In this document: positions 41,916 to 50,713 of the stretch, piece after piece
Layout: the number at the start of each line of letters is the position of its first letter
How positions within the stretch are numbered: position 1 is the stretch's first letter
Assembly (NCBI RefSeq): GCF_029338335.1
Contig: NZ_CP119796.1
Reading direction: 5' to 3' (one strand)
DNA length: 64,000 nt
Source: Halomontanus rarus
GTDB lineage: Archaea; Halobacteriota; Halobacteria; Halobacteriales; Natrialbaceae
Notes under the pieces: generated by a model
The model's database searches: none
What the model was told of the DNA's origin: nothing
What the model saw: the letters and a program-made list of their open reading frames with translations, nothing else
Made by a program: the position numbers and the translations under genes

Positions 41916-43889
41916 GTGAGCACGCGAACGAGTGCGCTCGACGCAGTCGTCTTCGGAGTCGATATCCAGAGCGGCGACGTGCGCGGCGACGCACCTTCTT
42001 ACGCACTGGTCCAGTACGACGGCGAGGACGTCACGCGCGACGTCGTCTCCCACCGCAAGTTGCGCCGACTGATCGAGGACGTCGAACCCGCGATCGTCGC
42101 GACCGACAACATGTACGAGCTGGCCGCCGACAAGGACCAGCTCGTCCACTTCCTCGGCTCGCTGCCCGCGGGGACGAAGCTGGTCCAGGTGACCGGCGCG
42201 GCGCAACCGGAACCGCTCTCTCGAGTGGCCAAACGCCACGGGATCCCCTACGGGAAGGACCCGATGCAGGAGGCCGAAGCCGCCGCCAGACTCGCCGCCC
42301 ACAACGTCGGCCAGGAAGTCTCCGCGTTCACCGACACCACCGAGGTCAAGGTCGCGAGAGGTCGGTCGACCGGCAGCGGCGGCTGGAGCGAGGACCGCTA
42401 CACGCGTCGCATCCACGGCTCCGTCAGGAAACGCGCCCGCGAGGTCGAATCCGACCTCGAGGCGGAGAACCTCGAGTACGAGAAGGACGTTCGGGAGGCC
42501 TACGGCGGCCTCGCCAACGCCGTCTTCACCGTCGAGGCCAGGCCGAGCGACATTCCGGTCTCGCGGAACCGGTCGGGAGACGTCCGCGTCGAAATCGAGC
42601 GAAGGCGCCGGGATGGAATCGAGTTCCGCCCGCTCGTGAAACGCCGCGATCACGTTCTCGTGGGGATCGATCCCGGGACGACGACGGCGGTCGCGGTCGT
42701 CTCGCTCGACGGCTCCGTCCTCGACGTCTGGAGTTCGCGGACGAGCGACACCGCCGACGTGATCGAGTGGATCGTCGAGCGCGGGCGGCCGATCGTCGTC
42801 GCCGCGGACGTGACGCCGATCCCCGAGACGGTCGAGAAGTTCCGCCGGAGCTTCGACGCCGCCCCCTGGACGCCCCGGAGCGACCTCCCGATCGACGAGA
42901 AACAACATCGCACGCGCGAGGAACCCTACGACGACGACCACCAGCGCGACGCGATGGCCGCGGCGCTGTTCGCCTTCGACGCCCACGAGGACCAGTTCGA
43001 ACGCATCGCCCGCAAGATCCCGCCCGGAACGGACCACGGCGAGGTCACCGCCCGCGTCGTCGCCGGCGAGGAGAGCGTCGAGGCCGTCCTCCGCGATCTC
43101 ACCGAGGACGACGAGTCGGAGGAGGAGTCGACCGAACACGAACCGCGGGAACTCACCGACGAGGAAAAGCGGATCCGCGACCTCGAGCAGCAGGTCGACC
43201 GGCTCCAGTCACACGTCGGCACGCTCGAGGATCGCCTCGAGGCGAAAGACGACCGAATCGAGGAACTCGAGGGCGAACTCACCGCGACCCGTCAGGAGGA
43301 ACGCCGCGAGGTACGACAGAACCGGGAGGTAACCCGTCTCGAGCGCCGCGCGAATCAACTCGAGCGCGAACGTGACGAGGCCCGCGAGGAGACCGAGGCC
43401 CTCGAGAAGAAAGTCGAGCGGATGAAGGAGCTGTGGAAACTGGACCACTCGAACTTCGCCGACGTTTCGGCGAAGAAAGCCGGGCTCGTGCCGGTGAAGG
43501 TCGTCGAGAAGTTCACCAACGGCGCGATCCGCGAGGCCGACGACCAGTACGGCATCTCCGCTGGCGACGTGGTCTACCTGCGCGATGCCAGCGGTGCCGG
43601 GCGGTCGACGGCGGAGTTGCTCGCCGACTTCGAGCCGCAGGTCGTCCTCAAGGAGGGCGGCCTCTCCGAGATGGCCGACGCGATCCTGTTCGACCGCGAT
43701 ATTCCGGTCGGTCCGGCCGACGACGTGGCCATGCAGGAAGTCGACGAACTCGCCGTCGCCCGCGAGGAGGACGTCGAGGGCGTGATCGACGACTGGCACG
43801 ACCGGGCGAAAGAACGACAGAAACAGCAGAAGGCGTCGATGGTCGACCGGCTCATCAGCGAGCATCGGGCCGGCGACAACGAGGCCTGA
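41916..43889 (+). CDS. DUF460 (COG2433) protein: RNase H-like domains plus coiled coil
   Basis: A 657-residue archaeal-conserved protein of unknown function. The N-terminal part (about 8-200) and the middle (about 245-350, HVLVGIDPGTTTAVAVVSLD, then VVAADVTPIPETVEKFRRSF) look like RNase H/resolvase-fold nuclease domains (GIDPGTT is the first-strand Asp motif). A long coiled coil follows (about 405-510, LTDEEKRIRDLEQQVDRLQS and onward). The C-terminal domain (about 520-657) contains KAGLVPVKVVEKFTNGAIRE. The start is GTG 41916 (VSTRTSALDAVVFGVD), with TTTATACG about 26 bases upstream consistent with a leaderless mRNA. A DNA or RNA structure-processing role is inferred only from the fold. Confidence 0.88.
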   Translation: MSTRTSALDAVVFGVDIQSGDVRGDAPSYALVQYDGEDVTRDVVSHRKLRRLIEDVEPAIVATDNMYELAADKDQLVHFLGSLPAGTKLVQVTGAAQPEPLSRVAKRHGIPYGKDPMQEAEAAARLAAHNVGQEVSAFTDTTEVKVARGRSTGSGGWSEDRYTRRIHGSVRKRAREVESDLEAENLEYEKDVREAYGGLANAVFTVEARPSDIPVSRNRSGDVRVEIERRRRDGIEFRPLVKRRDHVLVGIDPGTTTAVAVVSLDGSVLDVWSSRTSDTADVIEWIVERGRPIVVAADVTPIPETVEKFRRSFDAAPWTPRSDLPIDEKQHRTREEPYDDDHQRDAMAAALFAFDAHEDQFERIARKIPPGTDHGEVTARVVAGEESVEAVLRDLTEDDESEEESTEHEPRELTDEEKRIRDLEQQVDRLQSHVGTLEDRLEAKDDRIEELEGELTATRQEERREVRQNREVTRLERRANQLERERDEAREETEALEKKVERMKELWKLDHSNFADVSAKKAGLVPVKVVEKFTNGAIREADDQYGISAGDVVYLRDASGAGRSTAELLADFEPQVVLKEGGLSEMADAILFDRDIPVGPADDVAMQEVDELAVAREEDVEGVIDDWHDRAKERQKQQKASMVDRLISEHRAGDNEA

Positions 43890-44006
43890 GCGTCGGTTTT
43901 CACTCGGGCGTGTGCCGGACCGTCTCGAGAACGGCGTTCGCCGACATCACTGACGCGTGGTCGATACCCCGTCCGGACTCGAGCGGTGATCCGATCGTCC
44001 GGCCGC

Positions 44007-44186
44007 TCACATCATGCCGAACGAGGAGAGCACGTTGCTGACGAGGGCTTTGACGACGACGCCGAGTCCGGCGACGATCAGCGCCATTCCGGCGGCGATG
44101 AGGAGGTTCTGGGAGGCGATGAGCCCGATTCCGGCGACCATCACGACGATACCGACGATACCGACCGGGCCGAGTTTGTCGTACAT
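44007..44186 (-). CDS. Small two-TM haloarchaeal membrane protein
   Basis: A 59-residue protein beginning MYDKLGPVGIVGIVVMVAGI, with two closely packed hydrophobic helices (about 8-26 and 30-49) rich in Gly and Ala and the end NVLSSFGMM. It matches a family of tiny conserved haloarchaeal membrane proteins without known function. It is divergent from eIF1A; a 138-bp region between them would hold both promoters. Confidence 0.78.
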   Translation of the reverse strand: MYDKLGPVGIVGIVVMVAGIGLIASQNLLIAAGMALIVAGLGVVVKALVSNVLSSFGMM

Positions 44187-44324
44187 AGGGCCGACTGCAC
44201 GCTCCGGTGAATTAAACGCGATGATATGCCACCGAGCGAACGCGCAACGATATCCGCCGTATGGTGCGTTTTCGCACGGGAAAATCGATAAAACGTTAAA
44301 CGCCCGGAAACCCAACGACGACGT

Positions 44325-44612
44325 ATGAGTGAGGACAGCGGCGGTCGCAAAAACCTCCGAATGCCCGAAGACGACGAGGTGTTCGCGACCGTCACCAACA
44401 TGCTCGGGGCGAATCGCGTCAAGGTACGGTGTGCGGACGGGGAAGAGCGCACCGCGCGCATTCCGGGGAAGATGCAAAAGCGCATCTGGATCCGCGAAGA
44501 CGACGTCGTCCTCGTCGAGCCGTGGGATTGGCAGGACGAGAAGGCAGACATCACTTGGCGCTACGAGAAGTCCGACGCCGACCAGCTTCGACGCGAAGGC
44601 CACATTCAGTAA
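44325..44612 (+). CDS. eif1A: Translation initiation factor eIF-1A
   Basis: A 95-residue S1/OB-fold initiation factor that promotes initiator tRNA binding and ribosome dissociation in archaea. Diagnostic segments are RMPEDDEVFATVTNMLGANR, VKVRCADGEERTARIPGKMQ, KRIWIREDDVVLVEPWDWQ and KADITWRYEKSDADQLRREG. The ATG at 44325 gives the usual short acidic leader. A/T-rich GATAAAACGTTAAAC about 25-40 bases upstream is a likely promoter. Confidence 0.97.
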   Translation: MSEDSGGRKNLRMPEDDEVFATVTNMLGANRVKVRCADGEERTARIPGKMQKRIWIREDDVVLVEPWDWQDEKADITWRYEKSDADQLRREGHIQ

Positions 44613-44714
44613 CACGACCTTTTGACACCGAACTTTTGCGCTACGAGGTGTCCGGCACCCCTCGGCAAAACTTCGATGAAAAGCACTCCTCTCTCCGTTC
44701 CGTGACGCTTCACG

Positions 44715-44933
44715 TCACTCCACATCGCTCGTCGGCCCGAGCGCTCCGCGCTCGGTGAACGGTGTCGATTCGCTGCCGGCCGAACTGAGCTCCCACCGTT
44801 CGATCGACCCGTCAGTTACGTTTGCCCGCATCATTCCGGCGGTCATCGCCGAAACGGCGGCGAGTGCGACGAACTCGCCGTTGGTGAACTCCCGAACGAA
44901 CGGATCGTCGGCGCAGCACAGAAAGCTTATCAC
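44715..44933 (-). CDS. Possible small hypothetical protein upstream of the subtilisin gene
   Basis: A 72-residue frame from GTG 44933. Its codons are strongly G/C-ending (FVREFTNGEFVALAAVSAMT, then GMMRANVTDGSIERWELSSA), as in real haloarchaeal genes, while the opposite strand's frame is not. An alanine/methionine-rich middle and acidic ends are seen. There is no known motif. It would be divergent from the subtilisin gene, and its start lies only about 20 bases from the subtilisin ATG. The main doubt is the GTG start, which overlaps its own SD-like GAGGTGAT. Confidence 0.42.
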   Translation of the reverse strand: MISFLCCADDPFVREFTNGEFVALAAVSAMTAGMMRANVTDGSIERWELSSAGSESTPFTERGALGPTSDVE

Positions 44934-44955
44934 CTCGGTTTACATTCCGGAACCC

Positions 44956-46317
44956 ATGACTCTCAGTCGTCGCCAGCTCCTGCAGGGCGTCGGAGCCGGC
45001 GTTGCTGCGGGGGTACTCGGGACGGCGGGGTCGGCGTCTGCGTCGGACACCCGCCGGGTGTTCGTCCACCCGAAAGGCGGACTGCTCGGCGAGCTCCTCG
45101 GCGTGGTCGAATCGGTCGGCGGGACGACGGTTCTCGAGTACGACAACTTCGATTTCGTGGTCGCGGAGATCCCGTCGAATCGACTGGACGACCTTCTCGC
45201 CGCCCCCGGTATCGCTTCCGTCGAGGACGACGACGAAACGGGGATTCCCGACGACTGGTCGCCGTCGCTGCTGGACGCGTTGCTATCCCCGGACCGCACG
45301 GATTGTTCGACCCACCCGGCACAGCGGGCCTCGTGGGGGATCGAACGGATCGGCGCGGACGGCGTCGAACCCGGCGGGACGGACGTCGACGTCGGCATCC
45401 TCGACACGGGCATCCAGTCCGACCACTGTAGTCTCTCGGTCGCGGGTGGCCGGAACTTCACGGCCGCCGGGATGCCCAGCGATTACGAGGACCGCCACGG
45501 ACACGGGACCCACGTCGCCGGCGTCGCCGGCGCGGTGGACAACGACCTCGGCGTCGTCGGGACGGCGCCGAACGCGAACCTCTACGCCGTGAAGGTGCTC
45601 GACAACGACGGGCAGGGTCGGTACAGCGAACTGATCGCCGGCATCGACTGGTGCATGGAGAACGAGATCGAACTCATCTCGATGAGCCTCGGCGGCGAGG
45701 CCGAGAGCGACGCGCTCGCGAAGGCGATCGAGACCGCCCACGCGGCGGGCCACCTCCTCCTCTCGGCGGCCGGAAACGAGGGAAACGCAGGGAACGGCTC
45801 CTGCGACACGGAGACGATGACCTACCCGGCGACCCACGAGGACGTCGTCGCGGTCGCCGCGATGAACGAGGACGACACGCTGGCGTCTTACAGCAGCGTC
45901 GGCGCCGCCGTCGACCTGCTGGCGCCGGGGACGAACATCGTCTCGAGCGTCGCCGGGAACCGATACGCCGAGGCGAGCGGGACGAGCATCGCGTGCCCGT
46001 TCGTCACCGGCGTCGCGGCGCTGGTCTGGGGGCACAGGGGCGCGGACGGGCCCGGCCCGAACGAGGCCGTTCGCCGGACGCTCACCGAGACGGCGGAGCC
46101 GGTCCTCGGCACGTGTGAGGAAGGCCACGGTCTCGTGGACGCCCGCGCTGTGCTCGACGAGGACGGTACGGTCGAGGACGACGATGCGGTCGAGAACGAA
46201 CCGACGACAGGTCGAGAGGGCGGCGTCACCGGCGACGGCTGGCTGAAAGCGGCATTCGAGTGGGTCGCGGACGTGATCACAGCGATCGTCGAGTGGATCC
46301 GCGGGCTGTTCGGCTAA
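44956..46317 (+). CDS. Tat-exported subtilisin-like serine protease (halolysin-like)
   Basis: A 453-residue S8 protease. The Tat signal SRRQLLQGVGAGVAAGVLGT lies at residues 4-23, cleaved near ASASD. A propeptide of the inhibitor-I9 type covers about 35-95 (RRVFVHPKGG, then LDDLLAAPGIASVEDDDE). The catalytic triad is VGILDTGIQSD (Asp), HGHGTHVAGVAG (His) and SGTSIACPFVTGVAAL (Ser), with oxyanion Asn in LLSAAGNEGNAG. Unlike longer halolysins, the C-terminal extension is short: an acidic linker, then WLKAAFEWVADVITAIVEWI (amphipathic helix). ATG 44956 is preferred over upstream readings because it begins the Tat signal. Confidence 0.94.
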   Translation: MTLSRRQLLQGVGAGVAAGVLGTAGSASASDTRRVFVHPKGGLLGELLGVVESVGGTTVLEYDNFDFVVAEIPSNRLDDLLAAPGIASVEDDDETGIPDDWSPSLLDALLSPDRTDCSTHPAQRASWGIERIGADGVEPGGTDVDVGILDTGIQSDHCSLSVAGGRNFTAAGMPSDYEDRHGHGTHVAGVAGAVDNDLGVVGTAPNANLYAVKVLDNDGQGRYSELIAGIDWCMENEIELISMSLGGEAESDALAKAIETAHAAGHLLLSAAGNEGNAGNGSCDTETMTYPATHEDVVAVAAMNEDDTLASYSSVGAAVDLLAPGTNIVSSVAGNRYAEASGTSIACPFVTGVAALVWGHRGADGPGPNEAVRRTLTETAEPVLGTCEEGHGLVDARAVLDEDGTVEDDDAVENEPTTGREGGVTGDGWLKAAFEWVADVITAIVEWIRGLFG

Positions 46318-46386
46318 CCGCGGGCGAGTGCGGACGGGAACGGATGCACCCACTCTCGAGGGCGGAATCGTCGGCTCCGACTACGA

Positions 46387-47499
46387 CTACAACCCAGCGA
46401 CGTCTTCGATGGCGTCGGTCAGCGCCTCGATGCTCTCGAGGTCGTGTTCGCCCATGTGGCCGATTCGGAACGTCTTCTCGCCGAGGGCCGAGCCATAGCC
46501 GTTCGAGAAGACCATGTCGTACTCCTCGCTGACGGCGTCGATGGTCTCGGCGACGTCGATTCCCCGCGTGTTTTCGATGCAGCTCACCGTCTGGGACTCG
46601 TAGCCCTCTTCGGGGAACATATCGAAGTGCTCGCGAGCCCACTCCTGCGTGTACTCGGCCATCTCGCGGTGGCGTTCGTCCCGGGCCTCGTGGCTCTCTT
46701 CGAGCATGTACTTCATCTGCTTTCGATACGCGAGCATGACCGGAATCGCAGGCGTCGAGTGCGTCTGGCCCTTCCGATCGTAGTAGTCGAGCGTCCGCTG
46801 GAAGCCGCCGTACCACGACGCCGAGTCGGACTCGAGTTCGCGTTCGTAGGCGTCGTCGCTGACGACGCAGACGGCGAGTCCCGGCGGCATGGCGAAGGCC
46901 TTCTGGACCGACGTGAAGATGACGTCGATATCGTGCTCGTCGATATCGACGTAGTCGCCGCCCAGCGCGGAGACGGCGTCGACGACGAAGTACGTGTCCG
47001 GATAGTCGGCGACCACGTCGCCGATCTCCTCGATCGGATTTCGGACCCCCGTGGAACTCTCGTTCATCACGCAGGTGACGACGTCGTAGTGCGTGTCGCT
47101 CTCCTCGAGCGCCTCTCGAACGTCCTCGGGTTTGACCGCCTGCCCCCACTCGTACTCGAGCGTGTCGACGGTCTTGCCCAGTCGTTCGGCGACGTTGGCC
47201 TGTCGCTCGCTGAAACTGCCGCAGGTCGTCACGAGCACGTTCTCGTCGACGAGGTTGAGGATCGAGCTCTCCATGAACTCGGTCCCCGATCCCGTCAGGA
47301 CGATGACGTCGTTGTCGGTGCCGAGGAACGTCTTCGTGTCCTCGACGATGGTCGTGTACAGGTCCGTCATGCGGTCCATCCGGTGGCCGAACATCGGCTC
47401 GCACATCGCCTCGATGACGTCCTCGCGTACTTCGGTCGGGCCCGGGATGTACAGCGTCTTGTCGGGATAATCGTCTCTGTATTCGCGTTTTGTGGGCAC
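46387..47499 (-). CDS. Class V aminotransferase (serine/alanine-glyoxylate type)
   Basis: A 370-residue PLP enzyme. YIPGPTEVREDVIEAMCEPM marks the substrate region, FVVDAVSALGGDYVDIDEHD carries the PLP-ring Asp, and IFTSVQKAFAMPPGLAV holds the Schiff-base Lys. The family includes alanine-glyoxylate, serine-pyruvate and purine-catabolism aminotransferases. The specificity is not clear from the sequence. GTG 47499 (MPTKREYRDDYPDKT) with GGTGG six bases upstream is preferred over GTG 47508. Confidence 0.9.
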   Translation of the reverse strand: MPTKREYRDDYPDKTLYIPGPTEVREDVIEAMCEPMFGHRMDRMTDLYTTIVEDTKTFLGTDNDVIVLTGSGTEFMESSILNLVDENVLVTTCGSFSERQANVAERLGKTVDTLEYEWGQAVKPEDVREALEESDTHYDVVTCVMNESSTGVRNPIEEIGDVVADYPDTYFVVDAVSALGGDYVDIDEHDIDVIFTSVQKAFAMPPGLAVCVVSDDAYERELESDSASWYGGFQRTLDYYDRKGQTHSTPAIPVMLAYRKQMKYMLEESHEARDERHREMAEYTQEWAREHFDMFPEEGYESQTVSCIENTRGIDVAETIDAVSEEYDMVFSNGYGSALGEKTFRIGHMGEHDLESIEALTDAIEDVAGL

Positions 47500-47645
47500 T
47501 GAAACCACCTGAGTACGGCTTACTGCGGAGCGAGACGGTATGGTACTTTTGATGCCCTCTCGAGAACCGGACGGCGTCGGGTATCGCGTCCGTCGACGAG
47601 TCGGCGAACCGACGGGCGGGCTGGTTCCGAACGCGAGCGCGAACT

Positions 47646-48305
47646 CTACGGTTCGGTTTCAGCGGGTGACGCCGAAGACGATGGCTGCAACGAAGAGGAG
47701 GACGATGGAGACGCCGAAGACGACGAGGACGAAGTCGATGCTCCCGTGTGACCGATCCACCGTCCGACACCAACCAGTGCGACCGCGACGAGAGCGCAGA
47801 CGAATCCGGCGACCAGAAAGATACCGACTCTCTCGCCCAGACTCTGGTCCCCCGCGATCGGACTGAACGCGATGAACGGAACGGCGAGCAGCGAGACCGC
47901 CGTTCCGTAGCAGGTCACACGTCCCGCTCCACGGACCGTCTGCCGGCGATCGATCAGGATCGCCGTTCCGGCGACACCGTACATGAGCGTAAAGAAGGCG
48001 GCCCAATCTGGGAGTTGTGCGGCGACCGCGAGGAAGAACAGCACGCCGCCGATGACAATCGCCCCGCCGATTGCGACGAGTGGTTTCAAAACGACTTCGA
48101 GCGATCCCTCGAGGGCGTCTGGTATCGATGCTCGCGTTCTCGGTCGCGGTCGCGGTCGGTCTCCGTTGGTTTCCGCCGCCGGGACCGAGCCCGGTTCGGT
48201 GCCGGTGGGGTCGTCGAATTCCTCGCCACAGTGTACGCAGTGGATTGCAGTTGCACTCACTTTCTCTTCACACGCCGGACATCGAGGGTCGGACCGCGAA
48301 TCCAT
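47646..48305 (-). CDS. Zinc-ribbon membrane protein
   Basis: A 219-residue protein. An N-terminal zinc ribbon (CPACEEKVSATAIHCVHCGE, residues 9-28) is followed by a disordered linker rich in Pro and Arg, four hydrophobic helices (about 75-185) and a nearly pure Ser tail (about 190-215) with a few Ala and Pro. The ribbon would lie on the cytoplasmic side. Similar zinc-ribbon/TM proteins are abundant in haloarchaea and unassigned. It stands alone. Confidence 0.78.
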   Translation of the reverse strand: MDSRSDPRCPACEEKVSATAIHCVHCGEEFDDPTGTEPGSVPAAETNGDRPRPRPRTRASIPDALEGSLEVVLKPLVAIGGAIVIGGVLFFLAVAAQLPDWAAFFTLMYGVAGTAILIDRRQTVRGAGRVTCYGTAVSLLAVPFIAFSPIAGDQSLGERVGIFLVAGFVCALVAVALVGVGRWIGHTGASTSSSSSSASPSSSSSLQPSSSASPAETEP

Positions 48306-48406
48306 TTAGTGTCCTGTCATCTCAGAGCGTGAAAAAACGCCCGATCAAGGGTACGTCTTCCGCCGCGGGTACCTTTCGACGACGCGTCGTGCTGTCGGCG
48401 GATCGA

Positions 48407-49099
48407 CTATCCGGACTGGACCTCGATATCGCCGATCATCGTACTGACGTGGACCTGACAGACGTACTCGGCCATCTCCGAGGTCGCCTCGAACGTCAGC
48501 GTCTGGGTCTCGCCTTCTTCCTCGATGATCTCGGTCTGGTAGTCCTCGACGATCTCCTCGTTGTCGTCCCAGATCTCGATGTTGTGGGGCTGTCCGTCGA
48601 TGTTCTCCCACGTGATGTCGTACTCGGTACCCTCGGTGAGCTCGAGCGTCGGATTCTCCTCGCCCTCGATCGGGGCGGGCGCGACGCCTTGCCAGGCCGC
48701 GGTCTCACCGCCGAGTTCGATCTCCTCGACGTCCTGCCACTCTTCGCTCACGCTTGCGCTCTCGTTGCCTGCGGATTCGTTGCCCGCTGTTTCGTTGTCC
48801 GCCGTCTCGTTCGCGGTTTCGTTGTCCGCCGTCTCGTTGTCCTCAGTCTCGTTACCGAGGCCGTCGGTTTCGTTGTCCTCCGTCTCGTTACCGAGGCCGT
48901 CGGTTTCGTTATCTTCGGTCTCGTTCATACCGCCGGTCTCGTTGTCCGCTCCGAGTCCGGTATCGTTCGCTCCGGTTTCGTCGCCATCGGTCTCGTTGTC
49001 TCCCTCCGGTCCACCGCAACCCGCGAGGGCTGCGGTCGCCGCCGACGCGCCGACCAATTTGACGATAGATCGTCGCGAAAACCGAGTATCTCGTGTCAT
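48407..49099 (-). CDS. Tat lipoprotein with cupredoxin (halocyanin-like) domain
   Basis: A 230-residue protein. A Tat signal (FSRRSIVKLVGASAATAALA) and lipobox AGC give a lipid-anchored Cys near residue 27. A long linker (about 30-115) is built of tandem NET-containing units (NETEDNETDGLG and variants), dense with N-glycosylation sequons. The C-terminal cupredoxin domain (about 120-230) has type-1 copper ligands: His in GQPHNIEIWD, and Cys/His/Met in YVCQVHVSTMIG (C-x2-H-x3-M). It probably shuttles electrons at the outer membrane face. The start is ATG 49099, with ATG 49102 adjacent. Confidence 0.88.
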   Translation of the reverse strand: MTRDTRFSRRSIVKLVGASAATAALAGCGGPEGDNETDGDETGANDTGLGADNETGGMNETEDNETDGLGNETEDNETDGLGNETEDNETADNETANETADNETAGNESAGNESASVSEEWQDVEEIELGGETAAWQGVAPAPIEGEENPTLELTEGTEYDITWENIDGQPHNIEIWDDNEEIVEDYQTEIIEEEGETQTLTFEATSEMAEYVCQVHVSTMIGDIEVQSG

Positions 49100-49365
49100 C
49101 ACCAGCGCTTCCGGGTCGACGAAGAAAAGTCGACGGCCGTCACTCGCGGGGCCGATACGGGTAGTCCGAGCGTACGAGGCGGCAATTCGCCGTTACGAAC
49201 ATCGACACGAACGGACGATCCGTACCGGAGTGGGATGAATCCGACACTAGCGCACCGTTCGAGCTCGACGGGACGCCGCGACGGTCGACACTCGCTGAGA
49301 GTCGTATGATCGACGACGAGATCGGGCGAAACAATCGTCCGCGTTCGTCTCCGCGACTGATACGA

Positions 49366-50646
49366 CTACAGTTCCCCGTCCTCGAGCGAGAAGCGCGCCG
49401 AGCGGTCGATCGACAGCCGGAGGAACGCCGGAACGGCCACGACCGCGATCGCGATCTCGAGGCCGCCGACGGCGAGGAAGGCGACGTCGTAGCCGTACGT
49501 GCCGGCGACGGTGCCGCCGACGAGGAAGCCGCCGAGAAAGCCGACGCTGCCGGCGACGTTGAAGCCGGCCATGGCGATTCCCCGTTCTCCGTCGGCGGCG
49601 AGGTCGGTGACCAGCGCCATCGTCGACGGCGAGACGAGCGCGCCGAGGACGCCGACGACGACCATCGCGACGGCGGCGGTGGCGACCGTCGGTGCGGCAC
49701 CGACGCCGACGATGCCGAAGCCGTAGCAGATCGAGCCGACGACGATCGGCGGCACGCGGCCGATGCGGTCGGAGAGCGCGCCCATCGGGTACTGTAGCAG
49801 GGCGAACGGGGCGAAGAAACACGCCAGTAACAGGCCGGTCGTGCCCGGATCGAGCCCGAAGGTGTCCTGAAAGTACAGCGTCCCGACGAGGGCGAAAAAG
49901 CCCGCCGTCAACCGATCGATGAGCCCGAACGCGAACGGAATGGTCAGCGCCGGCGTCCGGCGAACCCCCGACAGCACCGCTCGCGCCGTCCGTCGGTCGC
50001 TGGGTGCGCGGTCGGGAACCAGCGAGACGAGCCCGCCGACGCAGACGAGGAGGGCCGCGGCGGCGACCAGCGGCGCCAGCGGATCGACCGTCGTCAACTG
50101 CCCGCCGATCGGTGCGCCGAGGGCGGCACCCAGCCCGATCGCGATTCCGGCCGCCCCCATGTTCTTCCCGTGGCCGCCCTCGAGGTCCATGAGCATCGTC
50201 ATCGTCAGCGAGAAGGCGCCGATGGTCATCGCGCCCTGGACGACTCGCAGGAGGAGGACGGTCTCGAAGGCGACGCCGCCGCCAATCGAGGGGGCGACCG
50301 CCAGCGCGGCGTAGCCGACCGCGCCCGCGAGCGCGCTGGCGACGATAAACGGCGTCCGGCGGCCGGCCGCGTCGCTGGCGACGCCCCAGACGCCGACGAA
50401 GGCGACGTAGGCGGCGAACTCCGCGACGAGGAACCACATGCTCGCGTCCAGCGGCGTCGCGGCGAACGCCGACTCGGCCGCGTCGGCTCCGAGCGCCTCG
50501 ACCAGCGTGGAGACGCCCGGGTAGAGCAACAGCTGGGAGAACATCACGGCGAAGACGACGCTCGCGAGGACGAGCCGATCGCGCGCCGCTCCCTCGAGTC
50601 GGCCGTCGGTGTCGTCCCGATCGCGTCCGCGGTCGCTCGAGTACAC
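49366..50646 (-). CDS. MFS transporter
   Basis: A 426-residue major facilitator superfamily permease with 12 predicted helices in two halves. MFS loop motifs are visible: GVWGVASDAAGRRTPFIVAS after helix 2 (the DxxGRRxP motif A) and PMGALSDRIGRVPPIVVGSI in the second half. A large Leu/Val/Ala content and the conserved LRVVQGAMTIGAF in helix 4 resemble drug or small-metabolite exporters of the DHA1 type. The start at GTG 50646 (MYSSDRGRDRDD) gives a hydrophilic leader. The substrate cannot be inferred. Confidence 0.9.
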   Translation of the reverse strand: MYSSDRGRDRDDTDGRLEGAARDRLVLASVVFAVMFSQLLLYPGVSTLVEALGADAAESAFAATPLDASMWFLVAEFAAYVAFVGVWGVASDAAGRRTPFIVASALAGAVGYAALAVAPSIGGGVAFETVLLLRVVQGAMTIGAFSLTMTMLMDLEGGHGKNMGAAGIAIGLGAALGAPIGGQLTTVDPLAPLVAAAALLVCVGGLVSLVPDRAPSDRRTARAVLSGVRRTPALTIPFAFGLIDRLTAGFFALVGTLYFQDTFGLDPGTTGLLLACFFAPFALLQYPMGALSDRIGRVPPIVVGSICYGFGIVGVGAAPTVATAAVAMVVVGVLGALVSPSTMALVTDLAADGERGIAMAGFNVAGSVGFLGGFLVGGTVAGTYGYDVAFLAVGGLEIAIAVVAVPAFLRLSIDRSARFSLEDGEL

Positions 50647-50713
50647 GGTCGGCCGTAGGAACCAGGGGAGTATGAAGGCGTCCGTCTCGAGTCGCGGGCT
50701 CGGATATACAAAT

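Noticed and set aside
40895..43375. An 826-residue plus frame across the aldo/keto reductase and DUF460 genes
   Set aside because: It reads opposite one real gene and out of phase with the other; the result is Arg/Gly rich without domain signal.
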